A stretch of DNA of 64,000 nt from Pseudomonas asiatica (GTDB lineage Bacteria > Pseudomonadota > Gammaproteobacteria > Pseudomonadales > Pseudomonadaceae), in assembly GCF_009932335.1 (NCBI RefSeq), contig NZ_BLJF01000001.1:868001-932000 (forward strand). The letters are read 5' to 3'. Each line of letters starts with the position of its first letter. The stretch's first letter is position 1. The position numbers and the translations under genes were made by a program. Shown in pieces: positions 54,626 through 64,000 of this stretch. The notes under the pieces were generated by a model. That model was not told where the DNA came from. It was given only the letters and a program-made list of their open reading frames with translations, and ran no database searches.

Positions 54626-57016
54626 ATGTCAAAGGGTGGCGTGCGTGCGCGGTTGCTTGGCCTGTGCACAGAGGCAGTGTCCGCCTGGGCGGTGGCCGTG
54701 GTCGCCCTGATCGTGGGTGGCCTGTTGACGGCCGTCCTGGCGTTAGCCACGCAAACCTTCTACAAGCAGCAACTGCGCCAGCGCTTCGAGCTGCTGGCCA
54801 GCGAGCGTTTCAGCCGTATCGCCGAGCGGTTTGATGAACAGCAGCAGCGCCTGGACGGGCTGCGGCGGTTTTTCAGCTTTTCCAACGAAATCACCCCACA
54901 CGAGTTCGACGGCTACGCCCGGCCATTGCTGCAGCGGACCCTGGCCTACGCCTGGGCGCCGCGTGTCGAGGCCGCGCAACGCGCCGAGTTCGAGCGCCAG
55001 GCCAGTGTGCATTTCGGCCCGGGCTATGTGATCCGCGACCAGGATGAACAAGGCCAGTGGCACCCATCCCCCCAGCGCGACCATTACTTCCCGGTACTCT
55101 ATACCCAGTCGGGTGAATTGCCCGGGCTGCCCTATGGTCTGGACCTCGCCGGCCAGGAAGTGCCCTTGGCGGCACTGGCGCGGGCGCTGGGGCCCGGCAG
55201 CATGGCGGTGTCCGAGCCACTGCCCATGTTCGATACCAGCTCGGATGCGCGTGGCCTGCTGATGGTGGCGCCAGTGTTTTCCGATGCCAACCCCCGCGGC
55301 GCGGCAATGGGCTATGTGATGGCCCTGCTGAGCATGCGTGAACTGGTCAGTGACGGGCGCCCGGTTACGGCACACGATAACCTGGTGGTGCGTATCGTCG
55401 ACCCCACCGGGCTGCATGGCCCTGAGGTGATGTTCGATTCACAGAACCCGGTCGCACCTCTGCCGCTGGCCATCAACCAGTTGTTGCACCTGGCTGACCA
55501 CCACTTCCAGCTGAGTATCCGGCCGAGCCTGGCCTTCGTGCGCGCCAACCGCTCCTCCGCGGTGCTGGCGGTAAGCCTGCTGGGCGGCTTGTTGAGCCTG
55601 CTGCTCAGTGTGTTGCTCTACAGCCTGTTCAGCCAGCGCCAGCGCGCCTTGGCCCTGGTAGAGCAGCGTACCGCCGAGCTACGGGTCAGCGAGCAGTCAC
55701 TGCGTGGTACCCATAACCAACTGCGCAGCGTGCTGGATGCCGCAACCCAGGTGGCGATCATCGCCACCAACCTCAAGGGCTTGGTCAGCACCTTCAACGC
55801 CGGTGCCGAGCGCATGCTCGGTTACCCGGCCAGCGAGGCAATCGGCAAGCTGCGCCTGGAGGACCTGGTGTTGCCCGAGGAGTTGAGCCTGCGTGCCCAT
55901 GCCTTGAGCCTGCGTTTCGGCCGGCCGATTGCAGGTGGTCAGGCCATGTTTGCCGAAACGGTGCAGGAGCATGGTGCCGAGCCGGGGGAGTGGACCTTGT
56001 TGCGCGCCGATGGCAGCCAACTGGTGGCCAACATGCTGGTCACCGCCATGCTCGATGAGCAGGGGTTATGGATCGGTTACCTGGCGATCTGCATCGATGT
56101 CACTGAACGGCGTCGGGTGCATGAGGCGCTGGCGGCGCGTGACCGCCTTCTGGAAAAACTCAGTGCCGAGGTGCCGGGCGGCATCTACCAGTACCGCCTG
56201 GATGGCAACGGCCATTCCTGTTTTCCGTACGCCAGCAAGGGCCTGTACGACATCTACGAAGTCGATCTGCAGCAATTGCGCGAGGATGCCACGGCGGTGT
56301 TCGAGCGCATCCACCCGGATGACCTCGAGCGCGTGCGCCGCTCGGTGCGTTACTCGGCCGAACACCTGTCGCCCTGGCGTGAAGAATATCGGGTCTGCCT
56401 GCCGCGTGCCGGGCTGCGTTGGGTGCGTGGCGAGGCGACACCGGAGGTGGGCGAGCAGGGCTGCACGTTGTGGCATGGCTACCTGACCGATATCTCCGAC
56501 CTCAAGGGTGTGGAGGAAGAGTTGCGGGCGCTGTCGGTGACCGATTCGCTGACCGGCATCCATAATCGCCGTTACTTTCAGGAGCGGCTCAAGCTCGAGC
56601 TGGAACGGGCCCAGCGCGATGGCCAGGCACTGGCGGTCATCATGCTCGATATCGATCACTTCAAGCGCATCAACGACCATTTTGGCCATGCTGTCGGCGA
56701 TCGCGTGCTGCGCAGCCTGTGCCTGCGTATCAGCCAGCGTTTGCGCCGTACCGATGTTTTCTGCCGGTTGGGCGGCGAGGAATTCATGGTGCTGTGCCCG
56801 GGGAGCGATGCCGAGCAAGCGCGGCTGCTGGCGCTGGAACTGTGGCATGGGGTGCGCAATGTGCCAGTGGAAGGCGTGGGCAGGGTGACCGCGAGTTTTG
56901 GTGTGGCGGGTTGGCGACCGGGGGAAGGGGCCGATGCCTTGCTGTTGCGGGCCGATGCAGGCGTGTATGCGGCCAAGCAGGCCGGGCGTGACCGGGTAGA
57001 GGGGGAGTTGGCCTGA
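54626..57016 (+). CDS. Membrane diguanylate cyclase with CHASE, PAS and GGDEF domains
   Basis: This 796-residue inner-membrane sensor starts with a membrane helix (about 20-43) and a periplasmic CHASE domain (about 45-305, GYARPLLQRTLAYAWAPRVE). A second helix (about 312-337) leads to two PAS/PAC modules (about 355-620) and a C-terminal GGDEF domain. The active site is GGEEF at residue 716, preceded by RRTD, an intact RxxD inhibitory site, so it should make cyclic di-GMP with product inhibition. No EAL domain follows. The extracellular cue read by the CHASE domain is unknown. Confidence 0.93.
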   Translation: MSKGGVRARLLGLCTEAVSAWAVAVVALIVGGLLTAVLALATQTFYKQQLRQRFELLASERFSRIAERFDEQQQRLDGLRRFFSFSNEITPHEFDGYARPLLQRTLAYAWAPRVEAAQRAEFERQASVHFGPGYVIRDQDEQGQWHPSPQRDHYFPVLYTQSGELPGLPYGLDLAGQEVPLAALARALGPGSMAVSEPLPMFDTSSDARGLLMVAPVFSDANPRGAAMGYVMALLSMRELVSDGRPVTAHDNLVVRIVDPTGLHGPEVMFDSQNPVAPLPLAINQLLHLADHHFQLSIRPSLAFVRANRSSAVLAVSLLGGLLSLLLSVLLYSLFSQRQRALALVEQRTAELRVSEQSLRGTHNQLRSVLDAATQVAIIATNLKGLVSTFNAGAERMLGYPASEAIGKLRLEDLVLPEELSLRAHALSLRFGRPIAGGQAMFAETVQEHGAEPGEWTLLRADGSQLVANMLVTAMLDEQGLWIGYLAICIDVTERRRVHEALAARDRLLEKLSAEVPGGIYQYRLDGNGHSCFPYASKGLYDIYEVDLQQLREDATAVFERIHPDDLERVRRSVRYSAEHLSPWREEYRVCLPRAGLRWVRGEATPEVGEQGCTLWHGYLTDISDLKGVEEELRALSVTDSLTGIHNRRYFQERLKLELERAQRDGQALAVIMLDIDHFKRINDHFGHAVGDRVLRSLCLRISQRLRRTDVFCRLGGEEFMVLCPGSDAEQARLLALELWHGVRNVPVEGVGRVTASFGVAGWRPGEGADALLLRADAGVYAAKQAGRDRVEGELA

Positions 57017-57033
57017 TCGTTTTTGGTTGTCGG

Positions 57034-57135
57034 TGCCGGCCTCTTCGCGGGCTTGCCCGCTCCCACAGGTACTGCACCGTTATTGAACTTGGTGCAATAC
57101 CTGTGGGAGCGGGCAAGCCCGCGAAGAGGCCGGTA
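57034..57135. repeat. REP inverted pair, CGCGGGCTTGCCCGCTCCCACAGG type
   Basis: GCCGGCCTCTTCGCGGGCTTG with CCCGCTCCCACAGGTA is mirrored by TACCTGTGGGAGCGGGCAAG and CCCGCGAAGAGGCCGG. It lies between the convergent diguanylate cyclase gene and dacB. Confidence 0.94.
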
Positions 57136-57152
57136 CTGGCTGCCTGTACCTA

Positions 57153-58610
57153 TCAGTTGGCCGCAGTGCTGCCGGCCAGTTTCGGCTGGCGGTACAGGTC
57201 CAGCAGCACCTGGTCGAGCACCTGCGAGGCGCCCCACGGTTTCGGATCGTTGAGGATCGCCGCCACCGCCCAGGTATGGCCGTTGCTGTCGCGGCTGAAG
57301 CCGGCAATTGCCCGCACGGTATTCAGCGTGCCAGTCTTGATGTGCCCTTCGCCGGTCATGGCGGTACGCTTCAGGCGCTTGCGCATGGTGCCATCCATAC
57401 CCACCAGCGGCATCGAGCTCATGAACTCGGCAGCATAAGGGCTCTTCCAGGCAGCCTGCAGCATCGCGGCCATCTCCCGGGTGCTGACCCGTTCGGCACG
57501 CGACAGGCCGGAACCGTTTTCCATCACCAGGTGCGGCGCGGTAATGCCCTTCTTCGCCAGCCACTGGCGCACCACGCGCTGGGCGGCGCGGGCGTCGTCA
57601 CCGTCGGCATCGGTGCGGAACTGCGCGCCAAGGCTCAGGAACAGCTGCTGGGCCATGGTGTTGTTGCTGTACTTGTTGATGTCGCGGATCACTTCCACCA
57701 GGTCTGGCGAGAAGGCACGGGCCAGCAGGCGAGCGCCCTTGGGCACGTTCTCGAAGCGGTCGCCACCCTGGATGCTGCCACCCAGCTCGTTCCAGATCGC
57801 GCGCACGGCACCGGCGGCGTAGGTTTGGTGGTCGAGCAGCGACAGGTAGGTCTGCGAGTTGCAGCCGTCACCCAGCTGGCCACTGACCGTTACGCTGATG
57901 CCATCGGCCTGCTGCACCGGGTTGTAGCGCACGTCACCCGAGCACTGTTTGGAGGCCACCGCCTTGACCTGGTTGTCGATACGGATGCTGGCAATCGGCG
58001 GTTCGACCGCGATGGTGACCTTGCCGCCATCGTTGCGGGCCACGAAACGCAGGGCCTTGAGGTTGACCAGCAGCGAGTCGGGCTTGACCAGGAACGGCTT
58101 GTTCTCATCGCCACCGTCGTCGTTGAACTGCGGCAGGTTGGGCTGCACGAAGTGGCTGCGGTCCAGCACCAGGTCGCCGGTGATGGTGCGCACGCCATTG
58201 GCGCGCAGGTCACGCATCAGCAGCCACAGCTTTTCCATGTTCAGTTTCGGGTCGCCGCCACCTTTGAGGTACAGGTTACCGTTGAGTACACCGTTGCTCA
58301 GGGTGCCGTCGGTGTAGAACTCGGTTTTCCACTGGAAGGTCGGGCCGAGCAATTCGAGGGCGGCGTAGGTGGTGACCAGCTTCATGGTCGAGGCCGGGTT
58401 GACCGAGACATCGGCATTGAACATGGTCGGTGTGCCGGGGCCGTCAAGCGGCAGCATCACCAGCGACAGGGCAGAATCCTGCAGCTTGTTGGCCTTGAGG
58501 GCCTGCTGCACCTTGGCAGGCAGCGTGGTGTTGACGGCGGCGGCCTGGCTGGGCAGGGCGAGTGGCAACAGCAGGCCGGCAAGAACGAGGGGACGAAGCG
58601 TTTTGATCAT
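57153..58610 (-). CDS. dacB: D-alanyl-D-alanine carboxypeptidase/endopeptidase (PBP4, S13 family)
   Basis: This 485-residue periplasmic penicillin-binding protein trims or cleaves peptidoglycan cross-links. The signal peptide is residues 1-24 (LVLAGLLLPLALPSQA). Catalytic motifs are S74-T-M-K77, S315-N-N, and K425-T-G (HIKTGTLN). The large insertion between the first two motifs is typical of class C PBP4. ATG 58610 begins the signal peptide. In pseudomonads DacB loss can activate AmpR and raise AmpC. Confidence 0.96.
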   Translation of the reverse strand: MIKTLRPLVLAGLLLPLALPSQAAAVNTTLPAKVQQALKANKLQDSALSLVMLPLDGPGTPTMFNADVSVNPASTMKLVTTYAALELLGPTFQWKTEFYTDGTLSNGVLNGNLYLKGGGDPKLNMEKLWLLMRDLRANGVRTITGDLVLDRSHFVQPNLPQFNDDGGDENKPFLVKPDSLLVNLKALRFVARNDGGKVTIAVEPPIASIRIDNQVKAVASKQCSGDVRYNPVQQADGISVTVSGQLGDGCNSQTYLSLLDHQTYAAGAVRAIWNELGGSIQGGDRFENVPKGARLLARAFSPDLVEVIRDINKYSNNTMAQQLFLSLGAQFRTDADGDDARAAQRVVRQWLAKKGITAPHLVMENGSGLSRAERVSTREMAAMLQAAWKSPYAAEFMSSMPLVGMDGTMRKRLKRTAMTGEGHIKTGTLNTVRAIAGFSRDSNGHTWAVAAILNDPKPWGASQVLDQVLLDLYRQPKLAGSTAAN

Positions 58611-58745
58611 GATCGATAAATACCCTACGGCGAGGGAAAAGGGCATTGGGGCTGTAAGGAATGATGGCCCCAGGGTGAAAGAATACGCATTATGCCCCAA
58701 GCGCAGCGACGATGCGCCACGTTCGACGGAAAAGCACCCCCAATA

Positions 58746-58774
58746 AAAAAGGCCACCCCTGAGGGTAGCCTTTT
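58746..58774 (-). terminator. Terminator after the YggL-type gene
   Basis: AAAAAGGCCACCC and GGGTAGCCTTTT pair around CTGA. On the minus strand a T-run (TTTTTTATT) follows, so it ends the YggL-type gene ahead of dacB. Confidence 0.85.
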
Positions 58775-58796
58775 CAGCGATCGAGCCGGGCCGGTA

Positions 58797-59141
58797 TTAC
58801 TCGGCCTTGTTGATCGGCTTTTCCGGGTACCAGGCGTCCAGCAGCGGGCTGACCTCGATCTTGGTCAGTTCGCTACGGCCTTTGAGCCAGGCTTCAACGG
58901 CTGCACGCTGTTCTTCGCTGACCGAGCCGCGTTTGACCGAGCACACCAGGCCGAAATCGTCACCGCCTACATAGTCCAGGCCATTGGCGTCCATGGCTTC
59001 TGCCAGGAACGCGTCGAGGAAAGCATCGATTGCCTGGTCATCCAGATCTTCCTTGAATTCCAGGTTCAGCTCGAAGCCCAATTCCTGAAACTCGTCGACA
59101 CACAGCTTCTTGCGCAGACGACGGGAGCGGTTTGTGGCCAT
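58797..59141 (-). CDS. YggL / DUF469 family protein
   Basis: This 114-residue protein has a basic N-terminus (MATNRSRRLRKKLCVDEFQE) followed by an acidic body; FELNLEFKEDLDD and LDYVGGDDFGLVC match the DUF469 (YggL) family. E. coli YggL associates with the 50S ribosomal subunit. It is monocistronic with its own terminator and an AGAGGA-type ribosome binding site. Confidence 0.88.
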   Translation of the reverse strand: MATNRSRRLRKKLCVDEFQELGFELNLEFKEDLDDQAIDAFLDAFLAEAMDANGLDYVGGDDFGLVCSVKRGSVSEEQRAAVEAWLKGRSELTKIEVSPLLDAWYPEKPINKAE

Positions 59142-59182
59142 GAAACAATCCTCTTAGGTAATAACGCCGCGCAGTCTACCAG

Positions 59183-62100
59183 TTAACACGCCTGGCTGCC
59201 TGCCTGTGTGCAGGTACCTGTGGCCAGTTCCCTGGCCAGGGCACGTTCTACCCGGCACATATGCCGCGCCAGTGCCTGGCGCCGCAGGCGTAACTGGGTG
59301 GTAGGCAAGCCGCTTGCCTCGAGGGCTTCGCAAGCTTTCATCAGCTCGGGGGCTTCCAGCATCCGCGCGGCACTGAGCACCTTGTGCGCCTGTTCGGCAA
59401 TGGCATTGCTGTCATGCTGCGGATGCAATGCCATCAAGGTGGCCAGGTCGGCCTGCAGGCTCTGCTGCAACGCCTGCAGGAAACGCTGGCGATCGTTCGG
59501 GTCATGCCCGACCACCGTCGCCAGGCCGCCCAGGTTATAGAGCTTGCGGCGCGGTTTCTGCTGGCGGCGTGGGCGGATACTGGCAAGACGCTGGCTGAGC
59601 GTGCCCAGGCTGATGGGCTTGAGCAGGCAGTCGTCCATGCCGGCGCTCAGGCACTTGCGGCGTACCTCCGGCTGTGCGTTGGCGGTGTAGCCGAGAATGG
59701 TGCAGCGCTGCCGCTTGCCATGGCGTTCCTCGGTACGTACGGCAGTGGCCAGCTGGTAACCGTTCATGTGCGGCATGTTGCAGTCGAGCACCAGCACATC
59801 GAAGTCGCCCGCCCGCCAGGTAGCCAGGCCTTCGCGACCGTCTTGGGCACTGGTGTGCTCAAGCCCCAGGTAGCCAAGCTGCTGTGCCATCAGTTGCAGG
59901 TTGGCCGGGTGGTCGTCGATCACCAGCACGCTCAGCCGTGGGTCGGGCACGTCGAGGTTTTCGATCAGCGGGGCCGGCTGCGCTGCTGCGTCAACCCGCT
60001 GCAGCGGCATCTTCAGGCGCACCTGGGTGCCGACATCCTCCAGGCTCTTTATGGTCAGGCTGCCGCCCATCATCTCGCACAGGTTGCGACAGATGGCCAG
60101 GCCCAGCCCGGTACCTGCACGGGCGCTCTGGCTATGCGGATTGGCCTGGATGAACGGGTTGAACAGGCGCTGCAGGTCGTCGGCGTGGATACCGATGCCA
60201 CTGTCGCGCACTTCCAGGTCCAGCACTGCGGGGGTAGTGCTGCCGTCGTCCACCAGGCCGACGCATATGCGCACCTGGCCATGCTCGGTGAACTTGATGG
60301 CGTTGCTTACCAGGTTGGACAGGACTTGCTTGAAACGCAGGGGGTCGAGCAGGGCATGGCAGCGGGCGGCCGGTGCGATGATCACCTCCAGGGCCAGGCC
60401 TTTCTGCCGGGCCTGGCCCTCGAAAATGCGCCCCACCGACTCGACCAGGGCCGCCAGGTCGACGGCCTCCGGGGCGAGGGACAAATGCCCGGACTCGATG
60501 CGCACAATGTCGAGGATATCGCCGATCAGGCCCAGCAGGTCCTTGGCCGAATGGTGGGCCAGCTCCAGCGCACAGCGATCTACACGGCCTTGGTCGGCGC
60601 GCTTGACTGCCAGCTCGAGCATGCCGATGACGGCATTCATCGGGGTGCGGATTTCGTGGCTGATGGTGGCCAGGAACGTGCTTTTGGCGCGGTTCGCATC
60701 ATCGGCCTGCTGCTTGGCCTGGCGCAGCTCCATGACCAGATGGCGGCGCTCGCTGATGTCGATCCAGCCACCGATGATGCCCTGCACCTCACCCAGTGAG
60801 TCGCGGTACGGCAGAATCCAGTGGTAGATGGTCATCTCCCGGCCCTGGATCCGAAGTGGCCGGTCCATGATCAGCGGCGAGCCTTCGGCCATCACCTTCA
60901 GATAATCGGCGTGGATCTGCCGGGTCTGCTCGTAATCGGCGAACAGGCTCCCCTCCAGGTTTTTGCCGATGACCTCCTCGGAGCGGGCCTGCACGGCTTC
61001 CAGGTAGCTGTAGTTGCAGCTTTGCAGTCGGCCCTCGCGATCACGCACGTACATGGGGTGGGGCGTGCCGTTGAGGAGGGCGCGCATGAACGCCAACTGG
61101 TCGTTCAGCGCCCGTTCGGCGCGTTGCCGCTGGCGAATCTGCAGGCGCAGGCGGGCATTCCACAACAAGGCCAGCAGCAACAGCACGGCGGTGCCCAGTA
61201 CCACCTGTATCGCCAGCCGGCGGTAGCCGTGGTCGTTGCCATCCTCGTGCAGGCTGAAGCCGCGCCAACGGTTGTTGATGACCCCCAGTTCTTCCGGCGA
61301 GATGCTCAGCAGCGCCTTGTCGAGGATCGACACCAGCGCTTGTGACGGGGCGCTGGTGGCCATGGCGAAGGTGGCGGGTTCGCTGCCGACGGTGGCCCGG
61401 ATGACCAGTTCGGGATTGCCAGCCAGGGCGTGGTTGGCGTCGATCAAGGTGGTGATCACCGCATCGACGGCACCACTGTTGAGCAACGCCATGGAATAGA
61501 ACGAGCTTTCGGTCTCGACCCAGCCGATTTGCGGATAGTGCCGCGACAGCATGGCGTCCATGGCACTGTAGCGGGTAATGGCGATGCGATGACCCTGCAG
61601 CTGTTCCAGCGAGGTGAAGGGTTGTTTGTCCTTGCGGCTGACCAGCACATAGGCGCTTTCCAGGTAGGGTTGGCTGATTTGCAGGTCGTCTTCGTTCATC
61701 CCGCCGCTGGCCAGTGCGGCAATGACATCGGCGCGGCCATCCTTGAGGCGGGCAATCATGTCGGCAAGGCCGCTGGCGCGCTGCACTTCGAAGCGCAAGC
61801 CGGTGCGCAGGCGAAGGAGCTCGAGCAGGTCGGCGGTGATGCCGCGAAAATGCCCCGAGCCGTCGAAATAGGAGACCGGTGCAGCGGTGTCATCGATTGC
61901 AACGCGCATCACCGGGTGGTCTTTCAGCCATTGTTCTTCGGTGTCGGTCAGTTGCAGCTTGCGGTCGGTCAGCAGCAGGTCGCTACCAGCGCTCCAGCGC
62001 TTGAAGATGCTGGCGCGTATGGCCGAGGTCTGTCTGTCCAGGGTGGCGTTCACCAGATCCATCAGGACCCTGTCCTCGCGGCGCAGGGCAAAACCGAAGC

Positions 62101-62815
62101 CGATGGCCTCGTGCTTGCCGAAACTGGCCATGCGCAGGCGCGGCAGGTGGCCGCGATTGAGCTGGTAGTGGGTGGAAATGGTATCACCGATGAACACGTC
62201 GGCCTGGCCGAACGCCACGGCACTCAGGGCCTGGCTGGACGAGCCGAAGGCCAGAAGCTCGGCCTTGGGGTAGGCGCTGTTCACCTCCTGCCGGGGCAGG
62301 TAATGGTAGAGCATGCCCAGGCGCATGCCGCCCAGGCCCGTGTCCAGCGCCCGGCTTTCGTCCTCGCGCGTTACCAGCACCGGTTGGTCGATGGCATAGG
62401 GGGCCGACAGGGCCAGGCCATCGCTGGCCGCTTCGTAGCCGTTGGAGCTGCCAAGGAGGTCGATATCGCCCTGCCGGAGCGCCTCGACCGCCGCTTGCCG
62501 GCTGGAAAAGCGCAGCACCCGCACGGGCAACTGCAGGGCCTTGCCGATCAGGCTTGCGTACTCGGCGGTAAGGCCCTGGTAGTCGCGGCCCCCACTGGTG
62601 ATGTCGAACGGCGGGTAGTCTGGTGCCGAGGTACCCAGCACCAGTTCCTGACGGCCTTCGAGCCATTGCCGTTGTTCGTCCGTGAGCGCTGGTAATGCCG
62701 GCCTGGCCGATGAGCGTGCCAGCAAGGTATAGGATGAAGCCTCGTGATGGGTAGCCTGTGCCACGCCGCTGAACAGGAGCAGGGTGAGCAGTAGGCGAGC
62801 GATACTGTGCGCCAT
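59183..62815 (-). CDS. BvgS-like hybrid histidine kinase with two Venus-flytrap domains
   Basis: The 1210-residue sensor starts with a signal peptide, followed by two tandem periplasmic SBP3 domains (about 45-285 and 290-530), a membrane helix (about 535-556) and a PAS domain (about 570-690). The kinase has H720 (ATISHEIRTPMNAVIG) and a HATPase domain (about 815-935). A receiver with D1011 (VLVLDCNMPHMNG) precedes a C-terminal Hpt domain with H1144 (AEQAHKVLSAARM). This is the full H-D-H phosphorelay of BvgS/EvgS. Its partner regulator is encoded 8 bp upstream. The SBP3 fold suggests a small amino-acid-like ligand. Confidence 0.95.
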   Translation of the reverse strand: MAHSIARLLLTLLLFSGVAQATHHEASSYTLLARSSARPALPALTDEQRQWLEGRQELVLGTSAPDYPPFDITSGGRDYQGLTAEYASLIGKALQLPVRVLRFSSRQAAVEALRQGDIDLLGSSNGYEAASDGLALSAPYAIDQPVLVTREDESRALDTGLGGMRLGMLYHYLPRQEVNSAYPKAELLAFGSSSQALSAVAFGQADVFIGDTISTHYQLNRGHLPRLRMASFGKHEAIGFGFALRREDRVLMDLVNATLDRQTSAIRASIFKRWSAGSDLLLTDRKLQLTDTEEQWLKDHPVMRVAIDDTAAPVSYFDGSGHFRGITADLLELLRLRTGLRFEVQRASGLADMIARLKDGRADVIAALASGGMNEDDLQISQPYLESAYVLVSRKDKQPFTSLEQLQGHRIAITRYSAMDAMLSRHYPQIGWVETESSFYSMALLNSGAVDAVITTLIDANHALAGNPELVIRATVGSEPATFAMATSAPSQALVSILDKALLSISPEELGVINNRWRGFSLHEDGNDHGYRRLAIQVVLGTAVLLLLALLWNARLRLQIRQRQRAERALNDQLAFMRALLNGTPHPMYVRDREGRLQSCNYSYLEAVQARSEEVIGKNLEGSLFADYEQTRQIHADYLKVMAEGSPLIMDRPLRIQGREMTIYHWILPYRDSLGEVQGIIGGWIDISERRHLVMELRQAKQQADDANRAKSTFLATISHEIRTPMNAVIGMLELAVKRADQGRVDRCALELAHHSAKDLLGLIGDILDIVRIESGHLSLAPEAVDLAALVESVGRIFEGQARQKGLALEVIIAPAARCHALLDPLRFKQVLSNLVSNAIKFTEHGQVRICVGLVDDGSTTPAVLDLEVRDSGIGIHADDLQRLFNPFIQANPHSQSARAGTGLGLAICRNLCEMMGGSLTIKSLEDVGTQVRLKMPLQRVDAAAQPAPLIENLDVPDPRLSVLVIDDHPANLQLMAQQLGYLGLEHTSAQDGREGLATWRAGDFDVLVLDCNMPHMNGYQLATAVRTEERHGKRQRCTILGYTANAQPEVRRKCLSAGMDDCLLKPISLGTLSQRLASIRPRRQQKPRRKLYNLGGLATVVGHDPNDRQRFLQALQQSLQADLATLMALHPQHDSNAIAEQAHKVLSAARMLEAPELMKACEALEASGLPTTQLRLRRQALARHMCRVERALARELATGTCTQAGSQAC

Positions 62816-62823
62816 GACTACCC

Positions 62824-63441
62824 TCAGACCAGCGCGTTGCGTTTGGCCATTTCAATCAGATCGACCAGCGTATTGACCTGAAGTTTGTGCATGAGGCGCT
62901 TCTTGTAGGTACTGACGGTCTTGCTGCTGAGGAACATGCCCTTGGCAATTTCCTTGTTGCTGCGGCCCTGGGCGAATAGTTGCAGCACCATCAGTTCGCG
63001 GTCATTAACCTGACGGAAAAGTTGCAGGTCGGCATCTACCGCCTGGTTATGCTTGATTGCCTGGCTGGGGAAATAGTTGTAACCAGCCAGCACGGCCTTT
63101 ACTGCACTGAGCAGTTCGCTCAGGTCCTCCTGCTTGCACACATAGCCTGCAGCACCCGAGTGCATGCAGCGTACGGCAAACAATGCGGGAGATTGCGCGG
63201 TCAGTACCAGTACCTTCAGGGGCAAGGCCATGGCCTGGAACCGGGCAAGCACCTCCAGCCCGTCCAGTTTGGGGATGCTGATGTCGAGGATGACCAGGTC
63301 TGGGGCGGCTTCGCGAATCATCTGCATGGCGTCCACGCCGTTGTCCGACTCGCCGACAATCTTGTAATTCTGGTTTTCCAGCAACATACGAACGGCCAGG
63401 CGGATGACGGGATGGTCGTCGACGATAAATATGGAATGCAT
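62824..63441 (-). CDS. LuxR-family response regulator (BvgA/EvgA-like)
   Basis: This 205-residue regulator has an N-terminal receiver with phospho-acceptor D53 (LVILDISIPKLDG) and a C-terminal LuxR helix-turn-helix (GRSNKEIAKGMFLSSKTVST). ATG 63441 has AGGGAAG six bases upstream. It is transcribed with the hybrid kinase, which it precedes by 8 bp, and should receive phosphate from Hpt H1144. The 283-bp gap upstream to dgt is AT-rich (63540-63665) and likely holds its promoter; no gene is visible there. A cluster of short dyads was not resolved. Confidence 0.94.
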   Translation of the reverse strand: MHSIFIVDDHPVIRLAVRMLLENQNYKIVGESDNGVDAMQMIREAAPDLVILDISIPKLDGLEVLARFQAMALPLKVLVLTAQSPALFAVRCMHSGAAGYVCKQEDLSELLSAVKAVLAGYNYFPSQAIKHNQAVDADLQLFRQVNDRELMVLQLFAQGRSNKEIAKGMFLSSKTVSTYKKRLMHKLQVNTLVDLIEMAKRNALV

Positions 63442-63724
63442 GTTCAACTTCCCTGCGGGCGATTGAGGGTGACAGGCGGCACCTTATCGCAGTTGAAAGT
63501 CATCGGGCATGCGAGGAAGGGCTATTAGCCCTATATGGGAAATGGCTTACAAGATAAAACAATTCGGGCTACGAAATAAGCGCGTTTAATTCATTGTCAA
63601 AGCGTGATTGGTAACTTTTCATTTACTTTTATTCGTGACGTTTAACTTGTCGCCAGTATATGTAGGAAGTTTCCCACAATGTGCGGTGCAGCTACGGGCG
63701 ATGTCCGGGCTGCACCGGCAGGGC

Positions 63725-64000
63725 TCAGGTCGGGCTGGAGCGCCCGGTCATTTCCCGGGCCATTTCACTGGCATAGCTGTCGGTCATCCCCGCGATGAAG
63801 TCGATCATGCGCAGGAAGGCGCTGTGCAGCGAGCCGTGTGGGTCGGGGGCATTGTTGCCGATCAGGTCCAGTACCCGGCGGCTCTTGAACGAGGGCGTGC
63901 GTCCACCGTGCTGCTCGAGGGCGGCCCCGCAGAAGGTGTTCAGCAAGATTTCCAGCGTGGTGTAGGCGCCGATCTCGTGCAGGGTCTTGCGCTTGTCCTG
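63725..64000 (-). CDS. dgt: Deoxyguanosinetriphosphate triphosphohydrolase, C-terminal end (5' part beyond window)
   Basis: The minus strand reads open from the window edge to a TGA at 63725, giving the last 91 residues. The stretch [20 protein letters not shown], then [14 protein letters not shown] and [20 protein letters not shown], matches the C-terminus of HD-superfamily dGTPases. Family members hydrolyse dGTP (and other dNTPs) to deoxynucleoside and tripolyphosphate. The HD metal site itself would lie outside the window, so activity cannot be checked. Confidence 0.82.
   Translation of the reverse strand, partial: QDKRKTLHEIGAYTTLEILLNTFCGAALEQHGGRTPSFKSRRVLDLIGNNAPDPHGSLHSAFLRMIDFIAGMTDSYASEMAREMTGRSSPT

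Overview
The window looks like a chromosomal segment of a fluorescent pseudomonad of the Pseudomonas putida group. The evidence is high-GC coding sequence, the gene order crfX-cmpX-sigX-oprF-cobA, the gdhB / ppsR / ppsA / rraA neighbourhood, pyrD-rmf-rlmL, and about a dozen REP elements of the P. putida type. This assignment rests on recognising proteins and gene order; no database search was run. I saw no tRNA, rRNA, CRISPR array, prophage or insertion sequence.

Region 1 (1-18.9 kb) is accessory catabolism. A class II aldolase (cut by the left edge) diverges from an acyl-CoA ligase, acyl-CoA dehydrogenase and MFS transporter set. A LysR regulator then diverges from a DUF1302 / DUF1329 / DUF202 / DUF202 operon that looks like an envelope module for a hydrophobic substrate. 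An SDS-type alkylsulfatase follows. A second LysR gene diverges from a tightly coupled five-gene beta-oxidation operon: 3-hydroxyacyl-CoA dehydrogenase, large acyl-CoA dehydrogenase, Fe-alcohol dehydrogenase, hotdog thioesterase and thiolase.

Region 2 (18.9-29.6 kb) is mixed. It holds a secreted CAP-domain protein, a DUF3144 protein, soxR divergent from a two-gene RND efflux operon with a clear SoxR box, a GntR/UTRA regulator, a GNAT enzyme, a lysA gene divergent from a LysR regulator, and a small acidic protein.

Region 3 (29.8-44.2 kb) is core: the giant NAD-glutamate dehydrogenase, the PEP synthase pair ppsR/ppsA, an alpha/beta hydrolase, rraA, a CorA/ZntB transporter, and the envelope-stress cluster crfX-cmpX-sigX-oprF.

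Region 4 (44.4-50.2 kb) is nitrate assimilation control: nasS-nasT, then nasA, a PP2C-kinase fusion and cobA. Between nasT and nasA lies a compact regulatory unit made of a sigma-54 promoter, two hexaloop hairpins of the ANTAR-target type and an overlapping terminator. It fits NasT-mediated antitermination. The nitrate and nitrite reductase genes found between the kinase and cobA in P. aeruginosa are absent here.

Region 5 (50.4-64 kb) holds pyrD, rmf with a highly structured 5' leader, rlmL (rlmKL), a CHASE/PAS diguanylate cyclase, dacB, a YggL-type protein, a BvgS/BvgA-like phosphorelay, and the 3' end of dgt cut by the right edge. REP elements of three sequence families occupy most larger intergenic gaps.
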